Source: Caldalkalibacillus salinus
GTDB taxonomy: Bacteria; Bacillota; Bacilli; Caldalkalibacillales; JCM-10596
Assembly (NCBI RefSeq): GCF_016745835.1
Contig: NZ_JAERVL010000030.1
Location: forward strand, 1-64,000
Length of the DNA: 64,000 bases
Direction of reading: 5' to 3'
In this document: positions 1 through 8,071 of the stretch, in pieces
Position numbering within the stretch: position 1 is the stretch's first letter
How the letters are laid out: every line of letters begins with the position of its first letter
The notes under the pieces: generated by a model
Database searches by the model: none
What the model was told of the DNA's origin: nothing
What the model saw: the letters and a program-made list of their open reading frames with translations, nothing else
Program-made: the position numbers and the translations under genes

Positions 1-98
1 TTTGAAACCCTCTCCTTTTAATTGTTTTTGGTGAAGTTTTCCTCGAGCTTGTCCGTCGACGTTACTCCAGGGAGGCAGGTTCGTTCCTCCTTCATCCA

Positions 99-131
99 TA
101 AAAAAGAACCCCTTTTTTGAGGAAGAGGGGT
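99..131 (-). terminator. Rho-independent terminator of the riboswitch
   Basis: On the minus strand an ACCCCT...AGGGGT stem is followed directly by TCTTTTTT. It begins about 12 bases downstream of the riboswitch aptamer and precedes the coding region that must start left of the window, so it is probably the expression platform that the aptamer controls. Whether ligand turns the gene on or off cannot be read from the stem alone. Confidence 0.8.
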
Positions 132-142
132 GGTTTCACGCC

Positions 143-240
143 CTGCATCCTTCGGTAGCTGGCTGGCTTTGCGATCATTAGATCACGTTAGCCCCTGTAG
201 CTTTGCGTCACTGGCTTTCACCAGTTTTGCCTTTATCGGG
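143..240 (-). ncRNA. GEMM-I (cyclic di-GMP-I class) riboswitch
   Basis: Read on the minus strand, the segment has the conserved GEMM-I parts in order: AAAGGCAAA, a short stem capped by a GAAA loop (ACTGG-TGAAAG-CCAGT), the signature GACGCAAAGC, a variable second helix, and a 3' part GCCAGCCAGCTACCGAA. The family binds cyclic di-GMP, with some variants binding cGAMP. A terminator follows 12 bases downstream and an SD-like AAAGGAGAGG lies at about positions 8-17, so the regulated gene starts outside the window on the left. A further GGATTC/GAATCC hairpin (about 240-263) lies 5' of the aptamer. Ligand identity was not tested here. Confidence 0.85.
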
Positions 241-263
241 ATTCAGAGTGTTTTTCCGAATCC

Positions 264-606
264 GATAATTAATTTCTGTATACATCATAACCCGTTTACG
301 CATTCGTGAACATCCGTCAAAGTTCTTATTTTCCGACAATATACTACATAAACATAAAGTCCTATTTGGACTTCATAAGTGTGTCTATGAACCTACTTAT
401 ATAACCTTTTGTTACATTTATGGTATTATTTAGTTGTTTATTATGTCGAAATATGGGAGTTGGCAAGGTGTTAGTAGATTTTAGCGGTAAAGTTCTTTAA
501 AATGAAAGGGTAGGAGTTGTTCATTAAATGAAAGTTATTCAAACCCTTGAATTACTTTAAAGTAGAATGTGATTATTACATGATTACTACAAGGTTTCTT
601 CTTAAC
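264..606. other. Gene-free AT-rich intergenic stretch
   Basis: No coding region with a ribosome binding site is visible between the riboswitch and the ytpI promoter. It must contain the minus-strand promoter for the riboswitch transcript, but I could not pick a convincing -35/-10 pair. A small perfect hairpin (AAGTCC, 5-base loop, GGACTT) lies at 357-373. Confidence 0.4.
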
Positions 607-607
607 C

Positions 608-635
608 TTGACCACAAGTAAGGTATAGTTAAAAT
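608..635 (+). promoter_or_regulatory. Sigma-A-like promoter of ytpI
   Basis: TTGACC (608-613) and TAAAAT (630-635) are separated by 16 bases, about 45 bases upstream of the ytpI start. The match is reasonable but unverified. Confidence 0.5.
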
Positions 636-679
636 TACTGACATTAATTATTACAATGGAGAATTGAGGGATCACGTTT

Positions 680-988
680 ATGGGTAACATTTTATTACTC
701 GTCGTTGTATTTGCTGCGAGCTTCGCTATTTTTTATAGTGTTCGCACGCGTCAATACCGTAACAAAGAAAATATGGATATCATGAGATTCTATAATGCGA
801 AAACCAATATCGCGATGGGGATTATGCTGGTTTCAATGGCATTGATTCAGCTATTTACTTTTCCTGAAACGACGGGTTGGCGCATTGGTGTGGGTATAGT
901 ATTTCTATTATTAGGAGCCTTTAATTTTATGATGGGACTTAGAAATTACAATACCTTCGCCCCTAAGGTATATAAAGAGAAAAAATAA
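680..988 (+). CDS. ytpI: YtpI-like small membrane protein
   Basis: A 102-residue protein with three hydrophobic segments (about residues 1-20, 42-62 and 67-88) and short basic ends, so an integral membrane protein. Size, topology and position next to the divergently/convergently placed ytoI match the Bacillus YtpI family, which has no known biochemical role. The ATG lies after AGAATTGAGGGAT, a moderate ribosome binding site. A strong terminator follows at 1040-1076. The family call is good; function is unknown. Confidence 0.75.
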   Translation: MGNILLLVVVFAASFAIFYSVRTRQYRNKENMDIMRFYNAKTNIAMGIMLVSMALIQLFTFPETTGWRIGVGIVFLLLGAFNFMMGLRNYNTFAPKVYKEKK

Positions 989-1039
989 CGTATATTATTC
1001 AATTATCGAAGCATTTCCTTTACTCGAACGCCGCCAACA

Positions 1040-1076
1040 AAAGCCTGTCACTTCATGAGTGAACAGGCTTTTTTTA
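1040..1076 (+). terminator. Terminator of ytpI
   Basis: AAGCCTGT and ACAGGCTT arms followed by a T-run. The T-run overlaps the stop codon of the convergent ytoI gene. Confidence 0.85.
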
Positions 1077-2384
1077 ACGGTCTATAATCTGTGCGGTCAT
1101 TATTCCTTTGGCGATCATATCATGTCCATGATACACTTCGACATCTACTTTACCGAATTTCCGACTCAGTTCGAGGACTTTTGGTATCACTTGTATCTCA
1201 TTCTCCAACTGAACAGGCTTTAAAAAGTAGATAGAGATATTTTCAGCGACCACATCCCCTTTTTTACTACGGCGAAGGGTACGATTACCTGCTTCAGTCA
1301 TAATCGTTGTAAGTACACCACTGGACAGTGTCCCCACATGGTTAATCATTTGAGGCAGGACTTTTCCTCGTATCGAGTAATGTTCACCATCCTCCTCCAC
1401 GAAATGATGAATCATCTGATCTTCAAACGTCTCGCCTATTTGAGGTTGTTTCTGCATGTATTGCATCGCTTTCAAGACGTCTTGTCGGCTAATAATGCCG
1501 AGTAAGTATCTATGCTGGTCCACGACGGGGAGTATCTCAATCCCTTCCCATACCATCATATGAGCAGCAGATGCGACGGATGTTTTTACCGATACTGTTT
1601 TGGGATATTTGGTCATGACTTTATCTATGGTCAGGTTACGAGAATGACCCAGTATATCTTTGGCGGTGATGACACCGTGTACCTTCCCCTGTTCATCCAC
1701 TACCGGATAACGACTATGATTGGTTTTTTCGCTATTCTGGTACCAGTCTTCTATCGTTTGGGTCGTTTGCAAAAAGACGGTGTGCGCCTTAGGAATCAGT
1801 ATATCTTCGACCATCACAATGTCTTTTTTAATTAGACGGTCATAGATAGCCCTGTTGATCATTGCGGCCACAGTAAAGGTGTCATACGAACAGGAAATAA
1901 CGGGGCGCTCAAGTTGATCTGCAAGTGCTTTAACTTCTTCTGTCGTGTCAAAGCCCCCTGTAATAAGGACGGCCGCACCGTGTTCCAAAGAAGAGCGATG
2001 GGCTTCTTCACGATTCCCAACTATTAATAGACTGTCACGATCAATGTACTTGACCATTTCCTCAAGCTTCATGGCTCCTATCACAAATTTATGCAACGTT
2101 TTGTGCAGCCCAGCTCTCCCACCGATGACCGTACCATCAACCACATTGACAACCTCAGCAAAGGTGAGTTTTTCTATGTTCTCTTTTTCTTTTTTCTCAA
2201 TTCTAATGGTCCCTACTCGCCCGATGGTACTGACAATGCCTTGGGCTTCCGCTTCCTTAATCGCCCGATAAGCTGTTCCTTCACTCACTTTAAGTTCTTT
2301 TGCGATTTGTCGGACAGATATTTTATGCCCAATATCTAAACCCTCGATATAATTTAATATTTGTTCATGTTTTGTCGGCATCAT
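1074..2384 (-). CDS. ytoI: YtoI-like HTH/DRTGG/CBS/hotdog regulator
   Basis: A 436-residue multidomain cytoplasmic protein. Residues about 1-60 form a winged helix-turn-helix of GntR-like type (RQIAKELKVSEGTAYRAIKE). Residues about 75-180 fit a DRTGG domain, about 195-315 hold two CBS modules (RYPVVDEQGKVHGVITAKD; ILPVVDQHRYLLGIISRQD), and the C-terminal 120 residues fit a hotdog thioesterase-like domain. This order is that of Bacillus YtoI. CBS and DRTGG domains bind adenine nucleotides in other proteins; the signal and target genes here are unknown. Two adjacent ATG codons (2384 and 2381) follow GAGGAAAG. Confidence 0.85.
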   Translation of the reverse strand: MMPTKHEQILNYIEGLDIGHKISVRQIAKELKVSEGTAYRAIKEAEAQGIVSTIGRVGTIRIEKKEKENIEKLTFAEVVNVVDGTVIGGRAGLHKTLHKFVIGAMKLEEMVKYIDRDSLLIVGNREEAHRSSLEHGAAVLITGGFDTTEEVKALADQLERPVISCSYDTFTVAAMINRAIYDRLIKKDIVMVEDILIPKAHTVFLQTTQTIEDWYQNSEKTNHSRYPVVDEQGKVHGVITAKDILGHSRNLTIDKVMTKYPKTVSVKTSVASAAHMMVWEGIEILPVVDQHRYLLGIISRQDVLKAMQYMQKQPQIGETFEDQMIHHFVEEDGEHYSIRGKVLPQMINHVGTLSSGVLTTIMTEAGNRTLRRSKKGDVVAENISIYFLKPVQLENEIQVIPKVLELSRKFGKVDVEVYHGHDMIAKGIMTAQIIDR

Positions 2385-2468
2385 ACACCATACTTTCCTC
2401 AGGTTCCGTATTCATTCCATATAAGTTTATTATACAGAGAATAGAGGAAAGAAGGCAACGAAAGTGTT

Positions 2469-2744
2469 TTACCTAGAGTGCACGCGGCGATGACGATAAC
2501 GTCTTAGACGACGAATCGCTTCTTTCTGTTCTTTCGTTAATCTTGGACGCTCAACGACCTCTCCTCTCCCTAATCTCATGATGGCTGACAAGTTAGCACC
2601 AATGACGAGCAAACAGAACAGTATCCACAGAAAACTAAAGCCAAATTCAATTGAGCTGCCATAAACAGGTAATCTTGGTGTAGCAAACCCTAGCATCAAC
2701 AGTGCTCCTACTAAACACGTCCAATATCTCATGAGTGGTGGCAT
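2469..2744 (-). CDS. Small membrane protein of unknown function
   Basis: A 91-residue protein with two hydrophobic segments (about residues 6-25 and 33-53) and a very basic C-terminal tail (RRLRRYRHRRVHSR) that would lie in the cytoplasm. The ATG at 2744 was chosen because GAGGGAGAGG lies 9 bases upstream; an ATG at 2753 would sit directly against that site. It is about 85 bases downstream of ytoI's start on the same strand reading towards ytoI, so the two could be cotranscribed. I do not recognise the family. Confidence 0.65.
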   Translation of the reverse strand: MPPLMRYWTCLVGALLMLGFATPRLPVYGSSIEFGFSFLWILFCLLVIGANLSAIMRLGRGEVVERPRLTKEQKEAIRRLRRYRHRRVHSR

Positions 2745-2927
2745 ATGAATCATCCTCTCCCTCAATATTATGAAAAATAAGTCATCTTTTTGAGCTTTCA
2801 TTGTGCTTTACATCGCCTATGATAGCCATACTCTTTTAATATTTTTTAGCTAAGTGTGAAAGTGACCAAAAATACTCTATATACCTAGCTTACATTAATA
2901 ATTTATGCACCAGTTGGACAAACATGC

Positions 2928-2956
2928 AAAAAAAATAGCGCGGCATCTGCCACGCT
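2928..2956 (-). terminator. Terminator of ytkL
   Basis: On the minus strand an 8-bp stem (AGCGTGGC/GCCGCGCT) with a GATA-type loop is followed by eight or nine T residues. It lies about 100 bases after the ytkL stop. The rest of the 2745-3052 gap shows no gene. Confidence 0.85.
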
Positions 2957-3052
2957 GTTTATATTAAGGGGGTTTTCTATTGTCTTAATCTTACCGTATT
3001 AATATTACATGAATGTTACAGTCCATTATCAAGTTGATTACAATTGTTAAGG

Positions 3053-3742
3053 TTAGAGTTCTAACGTGTCTGACACTTCCATGACAATGCCTTCTATGCC
3101 TTTTGCTTTTAATGCATCGGCAAAGGCATGCGCATCTTGTTCAATCAGAGGAAATGTATTGTAATGCATTGGAACGACCTTCTGTGCTTTGACCCATTCT
3201 GCTGCGGTTAGAGCGTCTTCAGGACCCATGGTGAAGTTGTCACCAATAGGAAGAAAGGCAAGGTCTATATTGTTTCTTTCTCCTATGAGTTTCATATCAC
3301 CGAACAGACCTGTGTCACCAGCGTGGTAAATCGTCTTGCCTTCAAGCGTTAAGAGAATTCCCCCTGGCATTCCGGTGTATGTGATGGTTTGGTTTTCTTC
3401 ATCCGTATATGCGGAGCCATGGAATGCTTGTGTGAATTTCACTTGACCAAAATCGAAGCTTGCACTTCCCCCTATGTGCATCGGATGCACGTTACAGCCT
3501 TTCCATCCTAAGAAAGTCGCTAATTCAAACGGTGCGATCACTGTAGCGTTATTTTGTTTGGCGATTTGTACTGTATCACCTACGTGATCATTGTGCCCGT
3601 GTGTGAGTAAGATGTAAGAAACCTTGATATCTTCCGGATTTGCTTTTGCTACAGGGTTCCCATTTAAAAATGGATCAATAATGAGAGATGTTTGATCGGT
3701 TTCTACTTGAACACAACTTTGTCCATGAAATGTGATTTTCAT
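3053..3742 (-). CDS. ytkL: YtkL-family metal-dependent hydrolase
   Basis: A 229-residue protein of the UPF0173 branch of the metallo-beta-lactamase fold. The metal motif THGHNDH is at residues 47-53, with later ligands in HAGDTG (about 141-146) and the C-terminal PMHYNT. Length equals that of Bacillus YtkL. Substrate is unknown; the family probably acts on a soluble metabolite in the cytoplasm. The ATG follows GGGAGGTC, a good site. It is a single-gene unit with its own terminator. Confidence 0.9.
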   Translation of the reverse strand: MKITFHGQSCVQVETDQTSLIIDPFLNGNPVAKANPEDIKVSYILLTHGHNDHVGDTVQIAKQNNATVIAPFELATFLGWKGCNVHPMHIGGSASFDFGQVKFTQAFHGSAYTDEENQTITYTGMPGGILLTLEGKTIYHAGDTGLFGDMKLIGERNNIDLAFLPIGDNFTMGPEDALTAAEWVKAQKVVPMHYNTFPLIEQDAHAFADALKAKGIEGIVMEVSDTLEL

Positions 3743-4110
3743 TGATAAGACCTCCCTTGAATGCTAATTCTATCATTATTGTATAATAAGTGAGTCTATA
3801 CTTCTATGGTGTCAAGTTCACTACCAACATCCTTAATTAAAGCATACATTTAAAAAATTTAATGAATTTTAATTATTCAGTACATAAATGATCGGCTAGC
3901 CCCGAAAAATTAGATAAGAGCCAAGCATGATATCTGTACAGCAGATACCAACGCTTCACTTGAAGGGGGATCCTCCCCCCTTCTCCCCCTTTATTTACCC
4001 TACTAGGATATTGACGGAGGTATATCCGTCAAATAAGTAATAACCCTACCTTACCAATGATGGACGGATGATGAAATCTCATTATCCATTGCAACGTTTT
4101 GATAAACAAA
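3743..4110. other. Gene-free region with several inverted repeats
   Basis: No supported coding region. It contains a stem at about 3928-3945 (ATATCTG/CAGATA), a strong GC stem at about 3961-3983 (GAAGGGGG, 6-base loop, CCCCCTTC) followed by a pyrimidine/T-rich stretch, and a perfect 8-bp inverted repeat TTGACGGA (4011-4018) / TCCGTCAA (4025-4032). It may hold the ytkL promoter on the minus strand or a small RNA; I cannot tell which. Confidence 0.4.
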
Positions 4111-4111
4111 A

Positions 4112-4157
4112 CAAAAAAACTGTTGGGACGACATAGTAAGTCGCAACAGTTTTTTTA
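4112..4157 (-). terminator. Bidirectional terminator after pgi
   Basis: ACTGTTG (4119-4125) pairs with CAACAGT (4144-4150), with A-rich and T-rich flanks, so it can act in both directions. It lies about 50 bases after the pgi stop. Confidence 0.85.
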
Positions 4158-4204
4158 TATCCATTTATATGATAAATGGGCGCTTAATCATAACCCTCAT
4201 TACG

Positions 4205-5548
4205 TTACAAACGTTTTTCTAGCGCGGCTTTTTCTTCTTCAAAGCCCGGTTTGCCCAGAAGAGCAAACATGTTTTTCTTGTAGGCTTCAACACCTGGTTG
4301 ATTAAACGGGTTCACGCCTAAGAGATATCCGCTTATGCCACACGCCTTTTCAAAAAAGTAAACGAGGTGTCCGAATGTTTTGGCCGAGAAATCATCGATG
4401 GTCACCACAAGATTGGGGACACCGCCATCTGTGTGCGCAAGCAGGGTGCCTTCAAATGCTTTTTGATTTACCACATTCATCGTTTGGCCTGCGAGATAAT
4501 TAAGCCCATCCAGATTTTGATCATCTTCCTCTATCACGATATCCTCTGGTGCTTCTTTAACCTGGAGCACTGTTTCAAATAGATGACGTCTACCCTCTTG
4601 GATATACTGCCCCATAGAATGTAAGTCCGTTGTAAAATCGACAGAAGCCGGATAAATACCTTTTTGATCCTTACCTTCACTTTCGCCAAAGAGCTGTTTC
4701 CACCATTCTGATACAAAATGCAAGGATGGTTCATAGTTAACGAGTAATTCAATGGTTTTCCCTTTGTTATATAAAACATGGCGGACGGCAGCATACTGAT
4801 AACATTCGTTCTGTGATAAATCTGGGTTCGCGTACTTTTGCTGCGCCTCGCGTGCCCCTTCCATCATGCTAGATATATTGATGCCTGCTGTAGCAATGGG
4901 TAAAAGCCCAACGGCAGTAAGCACAGAGTAGCGTCCCCCTACATCATCAGGTACAACAAACGTTTCATAACCCTTTTCCGTAGCTAATTGCTTTAGGGCC
5001 CCTTTCTCTGCATCTGTGGTGGCGTAGATGCGAGATTTGGCCTCCTCTTCACCGTATTTCTTTTCTAACAAGTCACGGAAAATGCGGAAAGCTATGGCCG
5101 GCTCAGTCGTTGTGCCCGATTTACTAATGACATTAACAGAGAAGTCTTTTCCTTCCAACACTTGAATCAGGTGTTTCACGTATGTAGCACTGATATTCTG
5201 ACCAACAAAGTAAATCTCAGGTGTTTGACGCTTAGCATTTGGAAGTTGATTATGGAACGTATGTGTCAACATCTCTATCGCTGCCTTAGCACCAAGATAT
5301 GAACCCCCAATACCGATAACCACAAGCGCATCTGAATTGTTTTGAATTCTTGTTGCGGCTTGTTGAATTCGTTCAAACTCCTCTTTGTCATAAGCTTCAG
5401 GAAGGTCCACCCATCCCAGATAGTCGCTCCCCGCTCCAGTTTGTTCATGGAGCATATGGTGAGCCGTTTCGAGCATGTGTTTTTGTTGTGAAAGCTCTTC
5501 TTCTTTAAAGAAAGGTAATGCTTTTGAGTAATCAAATGATACAGCCAT
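4205..5548 (-). CDS. pgi: Glucose-6-phosphate isomerase
   Basis: A 447-residue phosphoglucose isomerase interconverting glucose-6-phosphate and fructose-6-phosphate in glycolysis. The sugar-phosphate loop [11 protein letters not shown], the SKSGTTTEP motif and the ESEGKDQKG catalytic-Glu segment are all present, and the length is that of the short Firmicute form. The ATG of MAVSFDYSK at 5548 was chosen because AAAGAGGG lies just upstream; an earlier in-frame ATG at 5605 has no good site. Single-gene unit with terminator. Confidence 0.95.
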   Translation of the reverse strand: MAVSFDYSKALPFFKEEELSQQKHMLETAHHMLHEQTGAGSDYLGWVDLPEAYDKEEFERIQQAATRIQNNSDALVVIGIGGSYLGAKAAIEMLTHTFHNQLPNAKRQTPEIYFVGQNISATYVKHLIQVLEGKDFSVNVISKSGTTTEPAIAFRIFRDLLEKKYGEEEAKSRIYATTDAEKGALKQLATEKGYETFVVPDDVGGRYSVLTAVGLLPIATAGINISSMMEGAREAQQKYANPDLSQNECYQYAAVRHVLYNKGKTIELLVNYEPSLHFVSEWWKQLFGESEGKDQKGIYPASVDFTTDLHSMGQYIQEGRRHLFETVLQVKEAPEDIVIEEDDQNLDGLNYLAGQTMNVVNQKAFEGTLLAHTDGGVPNLVVTIDDFSAKTFGHLVYFFEKACGISGYLLGVNPFNQPGVEAYKKNMFALLGKPGFEEEKAALEKRL

Positions 5549-5757
5549 GATTTTCCCTCTTTCCTTCATTAGATATTTAGTCCCCGCCCACAGGTTGGTT
5601 TCCAACTATATATAATCCTTGTCCATATAGAGTGATCTATTCATCATTCCTCCATGGCTGTTCTATTCACTCTAGCCAGCACATTTGGAAGAATGATGAT
5701 GACATTTTATGAACAGGATGCACCAATCGAGGTTGGTGTCTTTTCTAGTGTCGTTCG

Positions 5758-6420
5758 TTAGTTATCTAAAGTATCTTCAAAATGATTTATATCTTTATTG
5801 CTTCCAATTATCACTAATATATCGCCTTTATAAACAACATCTTCCGCTCGTGGGGACACATTAATATCATTAGCATAGGTTTTGATGGCCATAACGTTAC
5901 AGCCATAACGTGCACGAATGTCTAATGAACCTAGAGTTTTCTGATGCATTTTATCTGTAACGGCTATTTCAACCAAGCTGTATTCTGGAGAAAGTTCAAT
6001 GTAATCGATGACGTTTTCAGACACGATATGGTGTGCAGCTCTGACCCCCATGTCACGTTCAGGATGGATAATGCGATCCGCACCGATTTTCTCCAAAACT
6101 TTGCTGTGATAATCATTTGTTGCTTTAACTGAAACTTTCCTTACACCCATATCTTTAAGGATAAGTGTCGTTAGGATACTGGCTTGGATGTCATCTCCAA
6201 TCGCGATAATGGCATGGTCAAAGTTACGAATACCTAGCTGTTTCATCGCTTGTTCATCTATAGAGTTAGCTTGAACAGCCTGTGTTGCGACAGAAGAAAA
6301 CTCTTGTATTTTACTTTCATCCTTGTCAATGGCCAAGACTTCGTGTCCCAAGTTGACAAGTGTTTTCGTAATGCTTCCACCAAATCTTCCGAGTCCAATG
6401 ACAACGAATTGTTTTTTCAT
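5758..6420 (-). CDS. ktrC: KtrC-type potassium channel regulatory subunit
   Basis: A 220-residue cytoplasmic RCK subunit. An N-terminal Rossmann domain with the nucleotide motif GLGRFGGS (residues 9-16) and acidic D32 is followed by a C-terminal RCK_C domain (about 135-220), the part that binds cyclic di-AMP in KtrA/KtrC. It gates a KtrB/KtrD membrane subunit, which is not encoded here, as is usual for the unlinked ktrC of Bacillus. The sequence is closer in my reading to KtrC than KtrA. The ATG follows AAAGGAG. A 10-bp hairpin sits in its leader. Confidence 0.85.
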   Translation of the reverse strand: MKKQFVVIGLGRFGGSITKTLVNLGHEVLAIDKDESKIQEFSSVATQAVQANSIDEQAMKQLGIRNFDHAIIAIGDDIQASILTTLILKDMGVRKVSVKATNDYHSKVLEKIGADRIIHPERDMGVRAAHHIVSENVIDYIELSPEYSLVEIAVTDKMHQKTLGSLDIRARYGCNVMAIKTYANDINVSPRAEDVVYKGDILVIIGSNKDINHFEDTLDN

Positions 6421-6447
6421 TGTAATTTCTCCTTTGAACGATAAAAC

Positions 6448-6472
6448 AGAGAAGTAGCGATACTACTTCTCT
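6448..6472 (-). promoter_or_regulatory. Perfect hairpin in the ktrC leader
   Basis: AGAGAAGTAG and CTACTTCTCT form a perfect 10-bp stem with a CGATA loop 28 bases upstream of the ktrC start. On the minus strand it is followed by GTTTTAT, too weak for a sure terminator. It could be an attenuator, an operator or the terminator of something upstream. Confidence 0.4.
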
Positions 6473-6707
6473 TATGTTTTGCAATTGCATGCAACGATTA
6501 TACTCTTGCAACGTTGAATTTGCAACAGGACAATGCACCTTTATTTTATTGTTGTATGAGTAAAAGTATCATCATGTTCAAATGGTTTTTTCAAAAGACT
6601 TTTATGTGCGCTCATATTTCTTCCTATCTTGGCGCAACCTACACGTATAAACCATCATTTAACAAGTATGAGTGAGATAAACAAAAGCATGAAAGGTGGT
6701 GTAATAC

Positions 6708-6902
6708 GTGCAGCATCTTTTAGAATATGTCCCACCAATGTCTGTATGGTTGAGTGGCCTGGCATTTTTGGTGTCACTTCTTCTCTTCCAAAGGTTATTT
6801 AAACTGATTGCCAAGCGATGTGAATTACCTTGGATGGACCAAAAAAACCTTAAGCAGAAAGAGCAAATGTTAATGAAATTGAAAGATGAACGGATGAAAT
6901 AA
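6708..6902 (+). CDS. Small membrane protein at the head of germination operon 1
   Basis: A 64-residue protein with one hydrophobic segment (about residues 10-33) and a charged, Lys-rich C-terminal tail. GTG start preceded by AAAGGTGG at 6692-6699. It is 32 bases upstream of the germination permease on the same strand. Small single-span proteins accompany several GerA-type operons in Bacillus (for example YfkS), so a role as an accessory of the receptor is plausible, but this rests on context. Confidence 0.65.
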   Translation: MQHLLEYVPPMSVWLSGLAFLVSLLLFQRLFKLIAKRCELPWMDQKNLKQKEQMLMKLKDERMK

Positions 6903-6934
6903 ATCGAGCTAAAGCATAGAAGGAGTTGCACTTC

Positions 6935-8071
6935 ATGGTCCGACACGACTATCAGCTCAGTCCACTCGAAATGGCGATATCATTAATGGCCATGATTATC
7001 GGTGTTGGTGTGCTAACAGTGCCGCGCTCACTTGCCGTTGAACTAAACACCCCTGACGGATGGATCTCTCTTGTTCTAGCAGGCTTGTTTGTGATGGGCA
7101 TCGTGACATTATATGTCCTGTTACAAAAACAATTTCCCTCCAAAACAATCCTTGAGTTTTTAGCTGAAGGAACTGTCGGTAGGTATGCAAGTTATGTACT
7201 CGGTTTCATGTTTATTCTGTACTTCATCAGTCTCAGTGGCTATGAGGCTAGAATATTGGCTTTTGTCGTTAAGATGTATCTATTGGACCAAACACCGTCT
7301 GAAGTATTAGTCTTATTAATTCTCATTTGCACCATGTACGCCGTTAGTAAAGGATTTCAGGCCATCGTTCACTTAAACTTTTTATTTTTACCCATCATTG
7401 TTTTGGTGCTAGTGTCTCTCATCTCCTTTAATATAACTGAGATTGAAATAGATAACCTTCGTCCCGTTACCCCTGAAGGTGCATTTGTACCGATTATGGG
7501 TTTAAAGGAAACAGTGTTCACCTTTATAGGTATAGAGATCATACTGTTTTTCATGTCTAGAATGAAAAAAGAGGACCTCAAGGCTAAGAGACTCAATATA
7601 GGGATTGGCATCACGACACTGCTGTACATTACTATCACTATTCTCGCCTATTCATTGTTTACCGTCGATGCGGTTAAGTTAATTACGTTCCCAACCGTTG
7701 AGTTGGCTAAAGTGATAGAAATACCAGGTGCCTTTTTTGAACGTTTGGAATCCGTCATGATCACAGTATGGATTATGGGCATTTTTAATACGTTGTCCAT
7801 TACGCACTATCTATCAGTCGAAATTACAAAGAAACACTTTCTTCGCCGAATGCCTTTGTCCACATTGGCCATTTTGACATCTGTGATTATTTTTTTGGTA
7901 ACGTTTATTCCACCTAATATTGTTAAAGCTTTTAAATTTGGAGATTGGATTGGTTACACTGGCCTCACTTTATATCTATTGTGTCTTTTATTTGGTTTCC
8001 TCACCATACTGATGAGAGCCAAACAGAAAAAGAAGAAAGACGATCAACGCCCTATACAAGGAGGCGTTTAG
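6935..8071 (+). CDS. GerAB/GerKB-type spore germination permease
   Basis: A 378-residue APC-superfamily membrane protein with about ten hydrophobic segments, the B subunit of a germinant receptor in the inner spore membrane. The N-terminal pattern SPLEMAISLMAMIIGVGVLTVPR is typical of the family, whose B subunits bind amino acid germinants. The ATG at 6935 was preferred to the TTG at 6926 because AGAAGGAG ends directly at that TTG and is about 9 bases from the ATG. Its stop abuts the start of the next gene. Germinant specificity cannot be read. Confidence 0.9.
   Translation: MVRHDYQLSPLEMAISLMAMIIGVGVLTVPRSLAVELNTPDGWISLVLAGLFVMGIVTLYVLLQKQFPSKTILEFLAEGTVGRYASYVLGFMFILYFISLSGYEARILAFVVKMYLLDQTPSEVLVLLILICTMYAVSKGFQAIVHLNFLFLPIIVLVLVSLISFNITEIEIDNLRPVTPEGAFVPIMGLKETVFTFIGIEIILFFMSRMKKEDLKAKRLNIGIGITTLLYITITILAYSLFTVDAVKLITFPTVELAKVIEIPGAFFERLESVMITVWIMGIFNTLSITHYLSVEITKKHFLRRMPLSTLAILTSVIIFLVTFIPPNIVKAFKFGDWIGYTGLTLYLLCLLFGFLTILMRAKQKKKKDDQRPIQGGV

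Noticed and set aside
18-95. 25-codon minus-strand open frame between the riboswitch terminator and the window edge
   Set aside because: It starts directly at the terminator T-run without a ribosome binding site; the real start is more likely the gene after AAAGGAGAGG at the window edge.
3961-3990. G-quadruplex on the minus strand
   Set aside because: Only two long G-runs are present and they pair better as a hairpin.
4099-4305. 68-residue plus-strand open frame
   Set aside because: It runs through the pgi terminator and into pgi on the other strand, with no ribosome binding site.
5720-5750. Terminator CACCAA/TTGGTG after ktrC
   Set aside because: Its T-run is on the plus strand, where no gene precedes it; on the minus strand no T-tract follows.
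6421-6700. Cyclic di-AMP (ydaO/yuaA) riboswitch upstream of ktrC
   Set aside because: None of its conserved core sequences is present; only the simple hairpin is seen.
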